A DNA stretch of 32,684 nucleotides from an uncultured Pseudomonadota bacterium (GCA_937862865.1 CALMFJ010000002.1:1-32684); one strand, 5' to 3'; numbered from the stretch's first letter, positions 1 through 9,804 are shown. Notes: generated from the letters alone by a model not told the origin. Translations and numbers: made by a program.

Positions 1-1
1 G

Positions 2-75
2 AGCGGGAAACGGGACTCGAACCCGCGACCCTCAGCTTGGAAGGCTGATGCTCTAACCAACTGAGCTACTCCCGC
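2..75 (-). tRNA. tRNA-Gly (anticodon TCC)
   Basis: Read on the minus strand the sequence folds as a tRNA: acceptor arm GCGGGAG pairs with TTCCCGC, the T-arm carries GGTTCGAGTCC, and the anticodon loop TTCCAAG gives anticodon TCC (glycine, GGA/GGG codons). The discriminator base is T at position 2. The window edge cuts off whatever follows, so it cannot be seen whether CCA is encoded. It is the last of three tRNAs transcribed leftward. Confidence 0.95.
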
Positions 76-113
76 CTTTATCCTTACGGGCCTCAAAGCG
101 GGCCCATTTTTTT

Positions 114-198
114 TGGTGGAGAGGGGTGGGATCGAACCACCGAAGGCTTCGCCAACAGATTTACAGTCTGCCCCCTTTGGCCGCTCGGGAACCTCTCC
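114..198 (-). tRNA. tRNA-Tyr (anticodon GTA)
   Basis: Minus-strand class II tRNA with a long variable arm (GGCGAAGCC stem-loop). The acceptor stem GGAGAGG pairs with CCTCTCC. The anticodon loop TGTAAAT contains GTA, tyrosine. The 3' CCA is encoded (tgg at 114-116 on the plus strand), unlike the neighbouring tRNA-Thr. A 38-base spacer separates it from tRNA-Gly. Confidence 0.96.
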
Positions 199-201
199 GT
201 A

Positions 202-274
202 AGCTGGTGATGGGACTCGAACCCGCAACCTGCTGATTACAAATCAGCTGCTCTGCCGATTGAGCTACACCAGC
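202..274 (-). tRNA. tRNA-Thr (anticodon TGT)
   Basis: Minus-strand tRNA with acceptor GCTGGTG/CACCAGC, a D-arm GCTCAATCGGCAGAGC, and a T-arm GGTTCGAGTCC. The anticodon stem GCTGA/TCAGC closes loop TTTGTAA, giving anticodon TGT (threonine, ACA). The discriminator is T and CCA is not encoded, so it must be added by nucleotidyltransferase. It lies first in the Thr-Tyr-Gly set, three bases upstream of tRNA-Tyr. Confidence 0.95.
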
Positions 275-283
275 AAAATAGTT

Positions 284-313
284 ATTATACTACAAGAATC
301 GTGCCAAAATCAA
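284..313 (-). promoter_or_regulatory. sigma-70 promoter of the tRNA cluster
   Basis: On the minus strand TTGATT (313-308), an 18-base spacer and a perfect TATAAT (289-284) stand 10 bases before the 5' end of tRNA-Thr, the expected geometry for a stable-RNA promoter. A second TTGACA (371-366) followed after 17-18 bases by TTAATA/TAATAC could be an upstream tandem promoter, which is common for tRNA operons. Confidence 0.65.
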
Positions 314-421
314 CATGAAGTTCCTTACGAATAAACATAATGTATTAAAATATTTTGGCCGCCTGTGTCAATATATTCCTTGCACTATTGCACCATAATT
401 TACCGAACTCAATATAGCATA

Positions 422-451
422 TTGACAAGAGGGGGTAAATGTAGTTACATA
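422..451 (+). promoter_or_regulatory. candidate sigma-70 promoter for the PxxKW gene and rpsT
   Basis: TTGACA at 422-427 is a consensus -35 box and TACATA at 446-451 is an acceptable -10 with an 18-base spacer. The implied start near 458 gives a short leader carrying AGGAGGTGAT (469-478), a near-perfect complement of the 16S tail, six bases before the ATG at 485. It may also feed rpsT, whose start is 84 bases beyond the first gene. Confidence 0.5.
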
Positions 452-484
452 ATACGCTTTTATTATTCAGGAGGTGATGCCGTT

Positions 485-769
485 ATGGTATGCACAACGT
501 TAAAACCGGGTATTGAATGCCTGTTCATGAAGAAAACCGGGTGTTCGTACAGTGGAGGAAAATGCTTCACAATAGTTGAGCAATGCGAAGGTTGCACCAG
601 GGTCGTCGAATTTGAAACAGGGAAATACTGTTCCAGTTTTCCGTCCCCTGCTCAAAAGTGGCAGAAAAGCAATTGCCCGATGTCGACCCATGTAAAGAAA
701 GCGGCTGCGAAAGAAGAGCAGAAGATAAACCCGCTGAAAGCGTCGAAAAGGGCCGCCGGCAAGAAATAA
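485..769 (+). CDS. PxxKW family cysteine-rich protein
   Basis: A 94-residue protein with eight cysteines (3, 12, 20, 27, 34, 37, 49, 64) and the signature PAQKW at 55-59, which matches the PxxKW cysteine-rich protein family I know from Deltaproteobacteria; its function is undefined. The cysteine spacing (CEGC at 34-37, then FPSPAQKW...NCP) suggests a metal or Fe-S site, but that is inference. The C-terminal 25 residues are Lys/Ala rich, like a nucleic-acid-binding tail. The ORF-track start at 365 is rejected: the internal ATG at 485 follows AGGAGGTGAT at ideal spacing, while the upstream 40 residues have no ribosome site and a different composition. It lies directly upstream of rpsT, in the same orientation. 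Confidence 0.85.
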   Translation: MVCTTLKPGIECLFMKKTGCSYSGGKCFTIVEQCEGCTRVVEFETGKYCSSFPSPAQKWQKSNCPMSTHVKKAAAKEEQKINPLKASKRAAGKK

Positions 770-853
770 GAGTGGCGCAATCATGCAGAACTGTTTGACT
801 TTGCCATCTTAAGGATGGTAAAACAGACGGAAGTTTTAATAGGAGGTCTATCT

Positions 854-1120
854 TTGAGGAAAAATAAGTCGGCTATTAAGAGGGCGGTACAGTCTGAAAA
901 ACGCAGGTTAAGGAATTCTCATTTCAAATCGACAATGAAAACAAAGATCAAAAGGGTTATCACCGCTATCGAAGCAAAAGACGCCCAGACCGAAACTGTG
1001 TTCAGGGACGCCGTCGCCTCCATCGACAAAGCTTCTTCAAAGGGAGTTATCCATCCGAACAACGCGGCCCGGAAGATCTCCCGGCTCGCTAAGAAACTCC
1101 ACAAAAGCCAGCAGGTCTGA
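854..1120 (+). CDS. rpsT: 30S ribosomal protein S20
   Basis: An 88-residue, highly basic, helical protein. The N terminus RKNKSAIKRAVQSEKRRLRNSHFKS and the segment GVIHPNNAARKISRLAKKL are typical of S20, which binds the 5' and 3' minor domains of 16S rRNA in the small subunit. The start is TTG at 854, preceded by AGGAGG (841-846) with seven intervening bases; this gives the usual length of about 87 residues. The ATG at 815 would add 13 atypical residues. The rare TTG start resembles E. coli rpsT (UUG), where the weak start is tied to autoregulation by S20; whether that applies here is not shown by the sequence. Confidence 0.95.
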   Translation: MRKNKSAIKRAVQSEKRRLRNSHFKSTMKTKIKRVITAIEAKDAQTETVFRDAVASIDKASSKGVIHPNNAARKISRLAKKLHKSQQV

Positions 1121-1141
1121 TCCAACCTCTTCCAGGATCGT

Positions 1142-1170
1142 AAAAAGCCAGGGCACGCATGCCCTGGCTT
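1142..1170. terminator. hairpin between rpsT and lptE, likely bidirectional terminator
   Basis: GCCAGGGCA (1147-1155) pairs perfectly with TGCCCTGGC (1160-1168) around a four-base loop. On the minus strand the hairpin is followed by TTTTT, a fair intrinsic terminator for the long lptE-leuS-arg operon. On the plus strand the trailing TTCGATATTT is weaker, but position 22 bases after the rpsT stop suggests it serves both convergent units. Confidence 0.75.
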
Positions 1171-1212
1171 CGATATTTCAGCGTGCTTCGCCGTGATGGC
1201 GCAGGATCAGGT

Positions 1213-1728
1213 TTAGTATTCCAGCAGGAGCTGGGCGCTGAAGCGGCGCGCCATGCGCGCAGACATTCTCCTGATCGCCTCTCTGCGGTTGTATTCCTCG
1301 GCACCGCCCTGGATCTTATAGTATTCGTAGTCCGAGAGGGTATATTCCTTCACCAGCTTTCCGTTCCTCTGATACAACGCAACAAGCAGCACAACGGACA
1401 CGGTCTTCTCAATGACGGTACCGTCGGTGGCCAGGGCGTTCGGCGCCGTCGTTATCGTTCTGATATCGCCCTTGATATACGCGTCCGTATTTGACTGGTT
1501 GATGGTAAAAAGCCCTGTCATCAAAAGCTCTTTCGCGAAAGAATCGGTTACCGGCTGGGCTATGCTGGATTCAAAGGTCGAGTTTTTGAATATTGATATG
1601 TAGATCGACGAGATATCGCCCCCGTAGATGCCTTTCCCCCCGATAACCTGATACCCGCATGCGCCTGCCATGAGAACGAGAACTGCGGCACAGCACAGCA
1701 TGAACCCTTTCGCAACGTTCTTTTTCAT
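1213..1728 (-). CDS. lptE: LPS assembly lipoprotein LptE
   Basis: A 171-residue lipoprotein with a Lys-positive start, a hydrophobic stretch and a lipobox-like AGAC with the acylated Cys at residue 24, followed by GYQVIGG. The segment ISSIYISIFKNSTFESSIAQPVTDSFAKELL is characteristic of the LptE family, the outer-membrane lipoprotein that plugs LptD and supports LPS export. This supports a diderm with LPS. The start was set at the ATG at 1728 because it begins the signal peptide and clears the leuS stop (1764); the longer ORF adds 15 polar residues. The position after leuS is a recurrent proteobacterial arrangement (often followed by holA, which is absent here). It is the last gene before a terminator hairpin. 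Confidence 0.85.
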   Translation of the reverse strand: MKKNVAKGFMLCCAAVLVLMAGACGYQVIGGKGIYGGDISSIYISIFKNSTFESSIAQPVTDSFAKELLMTGLFTINQSNTDAYIKGDIRTITTAPNALATDGTVIEKTVSVVLLVALYQRNGKLVKEYTLSDYEYYKIQGGAEEYNRREAIRRMSARMARRFSAQLLLEY

Positions 1729-1763
1729 ATGGTCTTCCGTCCGGCCCTTCTTCGCGCTCCGCA

Positions 1764-4238
1764 TCATCCGCACACAATGTTGACGAGCTTGTTCGGGATG
1801 ACGATCGTCTTCCTGACCGTCTTCCCTTCGATATGTTTTTGCACCTTTTCGAGCGCAAAGACGATCTCCCTGACCGCGTCTTCGGAGAGGTCCCTGTCCG
1901 CCTCGAACGTGTCACGCAGTTTCCCGTTTATCTGAACGGGGATCATTATCTTTTCTTCCTTGACGAGCTCGCTGTCCCAGACAGGCCATGACAGGCCGAT
2001 CGACGCCGCATCACGGTCCAGCGCCTGCCACAGTTCGCAGGTTATATGGGGCACGAACGGGTAGAGAAGCCTGAGGATGGTCTCGACGGAACCCCTGAAG
2101 AGTGCCTGCGCCCTGTCATTCAGGCTGCCTTTTTCAATGAACTTGTACGTCAGGTTCACGAGCTCCATGACGCCTGCGATGGCCGTATTCAAATGGAACC
2201 GCTCCAGGTCTTCGCTGACCTTCATTATTGTCTTGTGTATCTTGTGGATAAGGGGTTTCTCTTCGGCCGCGGCATCGGGGAGCTTGTCCGCCGAGGTCAC
2301 ACCTCGCAGAACGTCCCTGTGTTCATCGACCAGCCTCCAGACCCTCTGGAGGAAACGGTAGCTGCCCTCCACGCCCTGGTCGCTCCAGTCGAGGTCTCTT
2401 TCCGGGGGGGATGCAAAAAGGCAGAACAGCCGTGCGGTGTCCGCCCCGTACCTTTCAATAAGGTAATTGGGGTCGACGACGTTGCCCTTCGACTTCGACA
2501 TCTTCGCGCCGTCCTTGATCACCATCCCCTGGGTCAGAAGGTTCTTGAAAGGCTCCCTCACGGCGACAAGGCCCAGCTCATTGAGGACCCTGTTGAAGAA
2601 CCGGGAGTAGAGAAGATGGAGCACGGCATGTTCTATACCGCCGATATACTGGTCCACGGGCATCCAGTAATCAACCCGCTTCTTATCGAGCGGCCCGTCG
2701 AAATCCGGGCATGCATACCGCAGAAAGTACCACGATGATTCGACAAACGTGTCCATCGTGTCCGTTTCCCGCCGCGCTTTCGCCTTGCAGACAGGGCATT
2801 CCACCTCGTAAAAGGCCGGGTGGTCGGCAAGCGGGGAACGGCCTACCATCTTTATCTCGAGGTCCGTCGGGAGCACCACGGGGAGGTCGGCCTCGGGCAC
2901 GGGGACCGTGCCGCATTTCTCGCAGTAGATGATGGGAATGGGTGCCCCCCAGTATCTCTGGCGCGAGATGCCCCAGTCTTTCAGCCTGTAATTGACCGTC
3001 CTGGTTCCCAGGCCCTTTTCCTCGAGATAGTCGATGATGGCGTTTATGGCTTCCCGGTTGTTCATCCCGTTAAAGTGGTCCGAGTTAACGAGCACCCCGT
3101 CGTCGACATAGGCGCAATCCATGGTGGCCGCATCGAGCGTCCTGTCTTTCGGCGTGATCGTCACGATGACGGGGATGTCGTACTCCTTTGCAAACTCATA
3201 GTCCCTCTGGTCATGGGCGGGCACCGCCATGATGGCGCCTGTCCCGTACTCCATCAGGACAAAATTGCCGACGTATATGGGGACCTTCACGCCGTTCAGC
3301 GGGTTGATCGCGTATTTCCCCGTAAAAACGCCCTCTTTTTCCAGGCTGATCTCGCCCCGGAAACTCCTGTCCTGCGCCTTCACCTTCTGCACAAACTCGC
3401 CGACGGGCCCTTCCTGGTCCGTGCCCCGCGAAAGCCCCAGTGTGAGCGGGTGCTCGGGGGCGAGCACCATGAACGTCACACCGTAAAGGGTGTCCGGCCG
3501 TGTCGTGAATATCGTGAACGGCGAGCCGTCCTCCAGTGTGAAGTGCACCTCCACGCCGTAGCTCTTGCCGATCCAGTTCTTCTGCATGCTCGTGACCTTT
3601 TCCGGCCACCCCGGCAGTTTATCGCAATATTCGTAAAGCTCGTCCGCATATTGTGTAATGGCGAAAAACCACTGCGTGAGCTCCTTCTGGATAACCTCTT
3701 CGCCGCAACGCCAGCAATTCCCGCCCTCGACCTGCTCGTTCGCGAGAACGGTCTGGCATTTCGGGCAGAAATTGACGGGCGAGCTCTTGCGGTAAACGAG
3801 GCCCTTTTCGTACATCTTCAGGAACATCCACTGTTCCCACCGGTAATAGTCGACGCTGCACGTGGCGATCTCGCGCCTCCAGTCATACCCGAAACCGAGC
3901 CTTTTCAACTGCCGGCGCATATAGCCGATATTCTCGTACGTCCACGTGGCGGGCTGGATGCCCCTTTCAATGGCGGCGTTTTCCGCGGGCATGCCGAATG
4001 CGTCCCACCCCATCGGGTGGACGACGTTCAGGCCCAGCATTCTCTTGTACCGGGATATGACATCTCCGATCGAGTAGTTGCGCACATGTCCCATATGGAT
4101 GTTCCCGGATGGATAGGGGAACATCTCAAGGAGGTAGAATTTCTCCTTTGCGGGGTCCTCGTCGACATCGAATGCCCGGTTGTCTTCCCAGAATTGCTGC
4201 CATTTCTCTTCGATCGCGTGCGGTTCGTAGGGATTCAT
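1764..4238 (-). CDS. leuS: Leucyl-tRNA synthetase
   Basis: An 824-residue class Ia synthetase that charges tRNA-Leu. The HIGH-type motif is HMGH (48-51), and KMSKS stands at 579-583. The CP1 editing domain is present with the Thr-rich TTRPDT (245-250) and [16 protein letters not shown] (331-345). Zinc-type cysteine pairs (CPKC...CWRC near 158-178, and CEKC and CPVC near 439-484) are intact. Length is slightly below E. coli LeuRS (860). The start is placed at [13 protein letters not shown], the family N terminus, giving a 31-base gap to the argG stop. The longer ORF would run 45 residues into argG and is unlikely. Confidence 0.97.
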   Translation of the reverse strand: MNPYEPHAIEEKWQQFWEDNRAFDVDEDPAKEKFYLLEMFPYPSGNIHMGHVRNYSIGDVISRYKRMLGLNVVHPMGWDAFGMPAENAAIERGIQPATWTYENIGYMRRQLKRLGFGYDWRREIATCSVDYYRWEQWMFLKMYEKGLVYRKSSPVNFCPKCQTVLANEQVEGGNCWRCGEEVIQKELTQWFFAITQYADELYEYCDKLPGWPEKVTSMQKNWIGKSYGVEVHFTLEDGSPFTIFTTRPDTLYGVTFMVLAPEHPLTLGLSRGTDQEGPVGEFVQKVKAQDRSFRGEISLEKEGVFTGKYAINPLNGVKVPIYVGNFVLMEYGTGAIMAVPAHDQRDYEFAKEYDIPVIVTITPKDRTLDAATMDCAYVDDGVLVNSDHFNGMNNREAINAIIDYLEEKGLGTRTVNYRLKDWGISRQRYWGAPIPIIYCEKCGTVPVPEADLPVVLPTDLEIKMVGRSPLADHPAFYEVECPVCKAKARRETDTMDTFVESSWYFLRYACPDFDGPLDKKRVDYWMPVDQYIGGIEHAVLHLLYSRFFNRVLNELGLVAVREPFKNLLTQGMVIKDGAKMSKSKGNVVDPNYLIERYGADTARLFCLFASPPERDLDWSDQGVEGSYRFLQRVWRLVDEHRDVLRGVTSADKLPDAAAEEKPLIHKIHKTIMKVSEDLERFHLNTAIAGVMELVNLTYKFIEKGSLNDRAQALFRGSVETILRLLYPFVPHITCELWQALDRDAASIGLSWPVWDSELVKEEKIMIPVQINGKLRDTFEADRDLSEDAVREIVFALEKVQKHIEGKTVRKTIVIPNKLVNIVCG

Positions 4239-4269
4239 CTTCAATTCTCCGAATGTTCGTGTACCTGGT

Positions 4270-5469
4270 CTATTTCTCCTGCATCGCGCGTATGCGGAGC
4301 CGCAGTGCATTGCAGCGTATAAAGCCCCCGGCATCTTTCTGGTCATACACGGTGTCCGTATCGAACGTTGCAAACTCTTTCATGTAAAGCGAATTGTCTG
4401 ATTTTCTCCCGACCACGCTGCAGTTACCCTTGTAGAGCTTGACACGCGCCGTACCGTTGACGACGGACTGTATCTCGTCGGTCAGCGCCATCATCGCCTT
4501 CATCTCGGGGGAATACCAGAAACCGTAGTAGATGAGCTCGGCGACCTTCGGGATGAGGCCGTCGCGGATGTGCATGACCTCGCGGTCAAGCGTGAGCGTC
4601 TCGACGGCGCGGTGGGCCGCATGAAGGACCGTGCAGCCCGGGGTTTCGTAGACACCGCGCGATTTCATCCCGACGAAACGGTTCTCGACGATATCGACAC
4701 GTCCTATGCCGTTCTTCCCGCCGATCTTGTTGAGGTGGTCGACAATGCCGAATGCCGACATTCTTTCACCGTCGATGGCCACGGGGACGCCCTTCTCAAA
4801 TGTGATCTCAACGTATGTCGGTTTGTCCGGCGCCGCTTCGGGCGATACCGTGGTCAGGAACATGTCCTCGTTCGGCTCCGACCAGGGGTCTTCCAGGACA
4901 CCCCCCTCGTAGCTGATATGCATGAGGTTGCGGTCCATGCTGTACGGTTTCTTTTTCGTTACCGGAACGTCTATGTCGTGCTTCTTCGCGTAGTCTATGA
5001 GATCGTCGCGGGACGTGAACTCCCATTCGCGCCACGGTGCTATGATCTTTATGTTCGGCTCCATCGCGTAGAATGTCAGCTCGAAGCGGACCTGGTCGTT
5101 TCCTTTGCCCGTTGCGCCATGGCACACGGCATCGGCGTTCTCTTCACGGGCGATCTCAATATGCCTTTTTGCGATGAGGGGCCGCGCGATCGATGTGCCC
5201 ATGAGATAGTTCCCTTCGTATATCGCATTCGACCTGATCGCAAAAAATATAAAATCCCGCGCGAATTCCTCCCGAAGATCTTCGATATAAACCTTGGACG
5301 CGCCTGTCTTTATCGCCTTTTCCTTAAGCCCGACCAGTTCCTCTTCCTGGCCGACGTCAGCGGCATACGCTACGACCTCGCAGTCATATACGTCCTTGAG
5401 CCATTTGACAATGACCGATGTGTCGAGCCCTCCTGAATAAGCAACAACCACTTTCTTAACTTTTTTCAT
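4270..5469 (-). CDS. argG: Argininosuccinate synthase
   Basis: A 399-residue enzyme that joins citrulline and aspartate with ATP to make argininosuccinate, the penultimate step of arginine synthesis. The N-type ATP pyrophosphatase P-loop [10 protein letters not shown] (10-19) is present, followed by family segments such as [13 protein letters not shown] and [15 protein letters not shown]. The ATG at 5469 follows GGAGGTCAGG, and the family begins with [14 protein letters not shown], so the longer ORF start is discarded. It is 14 bases behind argF. argH, which commonly follows argG, is not here; leuS comes next instead. Confidence 0.97.
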   Translation of the reverse strand: MKKVKKVVVAYSGGLDTSVIVKWLKDVYDCEVVAYAADVGQEEELVGLKEKAIKTGASKVYIEDLREEFARDFIFFAIRSNAIYEGNYLMGTSIARPLIAKRHIEIAREENADAVCHGATGKGNDQVRFELTFYAMEPNIKIIAPWREWEFTSRDDLIDYAKKHDIDVPVTKKKPYSMDRNLMHISYEGGVLEDPWSEPNEDMFLTTVSPEAAPDKPTYVEITFEKGVPVAIDGERMSAFGIVDHLNKIGGKNGIGRVDIVENRFVGMKSRGVYETPGCTVLHAAHRAVETLTLDREVMHIRDGLIPKVAELIYYGFWYSPEMKAMMALTDEIQSVVNGTARVKLYKGNCSVVGRKSDNSLYMKEFATFDTDTVYDQKDAGGFIRCNALRLRIRAMQEK

Positions 5470-5483
5470 CCTGACCTCCGTTT

Positions 5484-6413
5484 TTATTCGGCGGGAGCCG
5501 TCGCCGGGCCCTTGAGAAGCCACTCAAGAAGCGCCTTCTGTACGTGCAATCTGTTCTCCGCCTGCGTGAATATGACATCGCTGAACCGCTCGAAGACGTC
5601 ATCGGTTATTTCCTGCCCCCTGTACGCCGGCAGGCAGTGCATGACGATCGCATCACGATGCGCCGCTTTCAGCAATCTATCATCTATCTTATACCCTTTG
5701 AACGCTTTTTTCCGGGACGTCTTTTCCTTTTCCTGGCCCATGCTGACCCATACATCGGTGTATATCACGTCGGCGTCCCGCACGGCCTCTTTCGGGTCGT
5801 CGGTGAGCACAAAATCGGGGTTCTTCGAAGCCATAACGACAAGTTCCCTGTCCGGCCCGTATCCCTTCGGCGCGGCGATCGCGAACGGCGCCTTGAGGAG
5901 TATCGCCGCCTCGAGCCATGAGTTTGCCACGTTATTGCCGTCACCGATGTAGGCGACCTTCACGTTCCGGGGGTCGCCTTTATATTCCCCGATCGTGAAA
6001 AGGTCGGCGAGTATCTGGCAGGGGTGCAGCTGGTCGGAAAGGCCGTTGATGACCGGCACCGTTGCCCATTGCGCAAGATCGTCGACAATGCCCTGGGCAA
6101 ACGTCCGGACCATGATCCCGTGGACATACCGGCTTAAGACCCGTGCCGTATCCTGGATGGGCTCCCCCCGGCCGATCTGGGTTTCAGTCGGGCTCAAGAA
6201 AACGGCATGTCCGCCAAGTTCCTGCATTCCGATCTCAAATGAAATGCGCGTGCGGGTCGACGCCTTCTCGAATATCATCGCGAGGTTTTTGCCCTTGAGC
6301 GGCTGGTACGGTTTGCCCTTGCGGCGCAATTCTTTGATGCGTTTTGCCCTTTTCAACAGGTGATCGCATTCCTTTTTGGTAATGTCCAGCAGTCTTGTAA
6401 AGTCCCTTTTCAC
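5484..6413 (-). CDS. argF: Ornithine carbamoyltransferase
   Basis: A 309-residue anabolic OTC that transfers the carbamoyl group to ornithine, giving citrulline. The carbamoyl-phosphate loop STRTR is at 52-56, HPCQ at 130-133, the ornithine-binding SMG loop at 224-226 (VWVSMGQE), and the catalytic-cysteine motif HCLPAYRG at 259-266. All active-site motifs are intact and the length is typical. Its ATG overlaps the argD stop by four bases (6410-6413), implying translational coupling. Confidence 0.97.
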   Translation of the reverse strand: MKRDFTRLLDITKKECDHLLKRAKRIKELRRKGKPYQPLKGKNLAMIFEKASTRTRISFEIGMQELGGHAVFLSPTETQIGRGEPIQDTARVLSRYVHGIMVRTFAQGIVDDLAQWATVPVINGLSDQLHPCQILADLFTIGEYKGDPRNVKVAYIGDGNNVANSWLEAAILLKAPFAIAAPKGYGPDRELVVMASKNPDFVLTDDPKEAVRDADVIYTDVWVSMGQEKEKTSRKKAFKGYKIDDRLLKAAHRDAIVMHCLPAYRGQEITDDVFERFSDVIFTQAENRLHVQKALLEWLLKGPATAPAE

Positions 6414-7603
6414 GGTCCCTTCCTTTCGAATATCCTGTCCGCTATCTCGAGAAAGATGTCGATCTCCTCTTTCCTGACAATGAGCGGCGGGACAAGGCGC
6501 AGGGTTGTCCCCTTCGTGCAGTTCAGAATGATCCCTTCATGGAGGAATTCCCGTGCGACCGCGTCGCCGTCGAGCGTAAGCTCGATGCCCCGTATGAGGC
6601 CGAGTCCCCGTATCTCGACGATGAACGGGAATTTTTTCTGGAGGGCTATCAGTCCCTGGTAAAGGTACTCGCCGGATTCAACGGCATTCCTGAGAATATT
6701 GTCGTCAATGATAGTGTTGAGGGTTGCGAGCACGGCAGCCGATGCGAGCGGGTTCCCGCCGAACGTTGAGGCGTGCGTGCCGGGCACGAACGCGGACATT
6801 ATTGCGTCGGTCGCCACGATGGCCCCGACCGGGAAACCATTGCCGAGCGCCTTCGCAAGGCTCATAATGTCGGGTTCGATCCCGAAATGCTCATATGCGA
6901 AAAACTTCCCTGTTCTGCCAATGCCCGTCTGGACCTCGTCGAGAACAAGGAGAATGTCCTTTTCTTTTGTAAACTCACGAAGCTGCCGGATATAATCCTT
7001 ATCCGCGACATAAACCCCGCCTTCCGCCTGGATGAGCTCGAGCATCACGGCGCACGTCTTTCCGCTGACCGCCCCCTTGAGCGCATCGATGTCATTGAAC
7101 GGGACGTGAGTGAAACCCTGCGTCAGGGGCTCGAAGCCCACGCCGAACTTCTTCTGGCCCGTTGCAGCAAGCGTGTTCACCGTCCTGCCATGGAACGAGT
7201 TCTCCATGCTGATGATCTCGTGCCGGCCCTCACCGTATTTGTTCCAGGAGTACCTCCGGGCGAGCTTGATGGCCGCCTCGTTCGCCTCCGCGCCGCTGTT
7301 GCAGAAAAACACCTTGTCGCCGAAGGAGTTCTCGACGAGCATTTCGGCGGCCTTGATCTGCGGCTCCATGTAGAACAGGTTTGACACATGGAACAGTTTT
7401 TTTGCCTGTGCGGTCAGCCCCTCGACAACCTTTTCATGGGCATGGCCGAGGTTGCATACAGCGATACCTGCGAGGAAATCGAGGTACCGCCGCCCGTTGA
7501 CATCCCAGAGCCAGCATCCCTCTCCCCGCGAGATCGCGATCGGGAACCGCGTGTATGTGTTCGCTATGTATTGCGCTGCCTTCTTGATAAGATCTTCCTG
7601 CAT
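6410..7603 (-). CDS. argD: Acetylornithine aminotransferase
   Basis: A 397-residue class III PLP aminotransferase converting N-acetylglutamate semialdehyde to N-acetylornithine. LDEVQTGIGRTGKFFAYEHFGIEPDIMSLAKALGNGFP carries the PLP-contacting Asp222 and the Schiff-base Lys251. The GSGAEANEAAIKLAR-type cofactor-phosphate segment appears as NSGAEANEAAIKLAR (102-116). Family relatives also act on succinyldiaminopimelate or succinylornithine, but position between argB and argF supports the arginine role. It is three bases from the argB stop and overlaps argF by four. Confidence 0.95.
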   Translation of the reverse strand: MQEDLIKKAAQYIANTYTRFPIAISRGEGCWLWDVNGRRYLDFLAGIAVCNLGHAHEKVVEGLTAQAKKLFHVSNLFYMEPQIKAAEMLVENSFGDKVFFCNSGAEANEAAIKLARRYSWNKYGEGRHEIISMENSFHGRTVNTLAATGQKKFGVGFEPLTQGFTHVPFNDIDALKGAVSGKTCAVMLELIQAEGGVYVADKDYIRQLREFTKEKDILLVLDEVQTGIGRTGKFFAYEHFGIEPDIMSLAKALGNGFPVGAIVATDAIMSAFVPGTHASTFGGNPLASAAVLATLNTIIDDNILRNAVESGEYLYQGLIALQKKFPFIVEIRGLGLIRGIELTLDGDAVAREFLHEGIILNCTKGTTLRLVPPLIVRKEEIDIFLEIADRIFERKGP

Positions 7604-7606
7604 CCT

Positions 7607-8446
7607 TTAATCTCCTATTATCTCCGTGCCTATCCCTGAATCCGTAAAAACCTCGAGCAGGATCGCGTGGGGCACCCGCCCGTCGACGACGTGGGCCTCC
7701 CGGACCCCCGCCTTCAATGCATCGGTGCAGCATGTTACCTTCGGGATCATCCCGCCCGTCACAACATTGTCATCGATAAGTTTCTCTATCTCGGACCTCT
7801 TCAGCACCGAGATGAGTTTGCCATCCTTGTTCATCACACCCTCAACGTCTGTCAGGAGAATGAACTTTCCCGCGGAAAGGGCCGCCGCAATGCTTCCCGC
7901 CGCGGTGTCGGCGTTTATGTTGTACGCCTTTCCGTCCACCCCGTCCGCTATCGGGGCAATGACGGGAATGTAGCCATGCCGCGAGATGTCTTTGATAATC
8001 GCAACGTCGACGGAGACTATCTCTCCGACAAGGCCCACATCTTTCCCTCCCACCTGCTTCGCAACGAGGAGCCTGCCGTCCTTGCCGGACAGGCCGATCG
8101 CCTTGCCCCCCATGTCGTTTATATTCTTCACGATCTCCTTGTTCACGCTTCCCGAGAGCACCATTTCGGCCACCTGCAAAGTCTTCTCATCGGTGACGCG
8201 CAGGCCGTCGACGAACCGCGTCGGTATCTTAAGGTCCTTGAGGAGCCTGCCGATCATCGGCCCGCCCCCGTGAACGATCACGGGATTGATGCCCACATAT
8301 TTCAGGAGAGCGACGTCCTTGGCAAACTCCTTTTTCAGGGACTCCTCTTCCATTGCCGCGCCGCCGTACTTGATGACGAAGATGGAGCCGGCAAACTTGC
8401 TGATATAGGGAAGGGCTTCCAGCAGCGTCTGTATCTTCTCGCTCAT
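7607..8446 (-). CDS. argB: Acetylglutamate kinase
   Basis: A 279-residue amino-acid kinase that phosphorylates N-acetylglutamate. IKYGGAAM and VIVHGGGPMIGRLL are the phosphate- and substrate-binding glycine loops. An N-terminal helix (EKIQTLLEALPYISKFAGS) precedes the kinase core; in arginine-inhibited hexameric NAGKs such a helix links dimers and carries feedback control, so this enzyme is probably arginine sensitive (inference from family structure). The ATG at 8446 is chosen over the GTG at 8455 because GGGGTG lies six bases before it. It is the first arg gene, 26 bases after hslU. Confidence 0.95.
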   Translation of the reverse strand: MSEKIQTLLEALPYISKFAGSIFVIKYGGAAMEEESLKKEFAKDVALLKYVGINPVIVHGGGPMIGRLLKDLKIPTRFVDGLRVTDEKTLQVAEMVLSGSVNKEIVKNINDMGGKAIGLSGKDGRLLVAKQVGGKDVGLVGEIVSVDVAIIKDISRHGYIPVIAPIADGVDGKAYNINADTAAGSIAAALSAGKFILLTDVEGVMNKDGKLISVLKRSEIEKLIDDNVVTGGMIPKVTCCTDALKAGVREAHVVDGRVPHAILLEVFTDSGIGTEIIGD

Positions 8447-8472
8447 CGTAAACACCCCGTTTTACGTAAATT

Positions 8473-9804
8473 TTACAGGATATACCTGCTCAGGTCCTCT
8501 TTGTCGAGGAATTCGCCCAGCTTTTCCCGGACGTATGCCCTGGAAACATCTATCTTCTGACCTTTCAGGTCCGGGGCCGTGAACGATATATCGTCGAGGA
8601 GCTTCTCCATCACCGTGTAAAGCCTGCGGGCGCCGATATTCTCGGTCATTTCGTTTATGCGCTGGGCTATGTCGGTTATCTCCCGTACCGCCTCCTCCTG
8701 AAATTCGAGGTCGACATCCTCCGTTTTGAGAAGCGCCTTGTACTGCTTGATGAGGGCATTGTCGGGCTCCGTGATGATCCGGTAAAAATCGTCCCTGGTG
8801 AGGGCGTCGAGCTCGACCCTGATCGGGAAGCGCCCCTGCAGCTCGGGGATAAGGTCGGCAGGCTTCGACATGTGGAACGCACCCGCCGCGATGAAAAGGA
8901 TATGGTCCGTTTTCACCATGCCGTATTTCGTCGTGACCGTCGTGCCCTCCACGATCGGGAGGATGTCCCTCTGCACGCCCTCACGGGACACATCCGGCCC
9001 GTGCCCGTGGTCCCGGCTTGCGATCTTGTCGATCTCGTCAAGGAAGATGATCCCCGACTGCTCCACCCGGTCGACGGCGTCCGATGTCACCCGGTCCATA
9101 TCGATCAATTTTCGGGACTCCTCCTGGATAAGATGTTCATATGCCTCACCGACCTTCATCTTCCGTTTCTTCGTCTTCTGGGGAAGCATATTGCCGAACA
9201 TGTCCCGAAGCTGCATGTCCATCTCCTCCATACCCTGGGAAGAGAATATCTCTATAATGGGAAGGGCCCTGTCGGGCACATCGAGCTCCACGGTCCTGTC
9301 ATTCATGCCTCCGGCCTTGAAACGGGCGCGGATCTTTTCCCGCGACTGATCGGGGGTCTCTTCCCCGGTCTCATGTGAAATGCCTCGCCGCTTTGGTATG
9401 AGAAGGTCGAGTATCCTTTCTTCCGCCGCGAGCGTGGCTTTTTCCTTCACACGCTCATGTTCCTCTTTTTTCAGCATGTTGACCGAAAGCTCGGTGAGGT
9501 CCCTGATCATCGACTCGACGTCCCTGCCGACATAGCCCACCTCAGTGAACTTCGTCGCCTCGATCTTAAGGAACGGCGCATTGGCGAGCCTCGCGAGTCT
9601 GCGTGCGATCTCCGTCTTGCCGACACCCGTCGGCCCTATCATGATGATGTTCTTGGGGGCAACTTCGTCCCGCAGGTCTGCAGGGATCATCTGGCGTCGC
9701 CACCGGTTCCTCAGCGCGACAGACACGGCCTTTTTCGCCTTGTGCTGGCCGATGATGAACCGGTCGAGCTCCTCCATTATTTCTTTCGGCGTCAATTGTT
9801 TCAT
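8473..9804 (-). CDS. hslU: HslU, ATPase subunit of the HslVU protease
   Basis: A 443-residue AAA+ unfoldase that feeds substrates to HslV. Walker A GPTGVGKT is at 57-64, the pore-loop GYVGRDVE near 88-95, Walker B appears as IIFLDEIDK, and the C terminus SRYIL is the tail that docks into HslV. The I-domain insertion between the Walker motifs is of normal size. The ATG at 9804 overlaps the hslV stop by one base (TGATG), so the TTG one codon upstream in the ORF track is not needed. Confidence 0.97.
   Translation of the reverse strand: MKQLTPKEIMEELDRFIIGQHKAKKAVSVALRNRWRRQMIPADLRDEVAPKNIIMIGPTGVGKTEIARRLARLANAPFLKIEATKFTEVGYVGRDVESMIRDLTELSVNMLKKEEHERVKEKATLAAEERILDLLIPKRRGISHETGEETPDQSREKIRARFKAGGMNDRTVELDVPDRALPIIEIFSSQGMEEMDMQLRDMFGNMLPQKTKKRKMKVGEAYEHLIQEESRKLIDMDRVTSDAVDRVEQSGIIFLDEIDKIASRDHGHGPDVSREGVQRDILPIVEGTTVTTKYGMVKTDHILFIAAGAFHMSKPADLIPELQGRFPIRVELDALTRDDFYRIITEPDNALIKQYKALLKTEDVDLEFQEEAVREITDIAQRINEMTENIGARRLYTVMEKLLDDISFTAPDLKGQKIDVSRAYVREKLGEFLDKEDLSRYIL

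Noticed and set aside
88-113. Hairpin GGGCC/GGCCC followed by T8 on the plus strand between tRNA-Gly and tRNA-Tyr
   Set aside because: It is a terminator shape in the plus direction, but no plus-strand gene lies to its left in the window and the tRNAs run the other way. It may just be spacer in the pre-tRNA.
292-307. TTGGCACGATTCTTGT on the minus strand before tRNA-Thr, resembling a sigma-54 site
   Set aside because: The -12 element reads TTGT in place of TTGC, and the site lies within the spacer of a better sigma-70 promoter, so it is probably chance.
2820-4322. 500-residue plus-strand ORF opposite leuS
   Set aside because: A shadow of leuS; the composition (many His, Arg, Val, Asp) is that of reversed coding DNA, and leuS is intact with all motifs.
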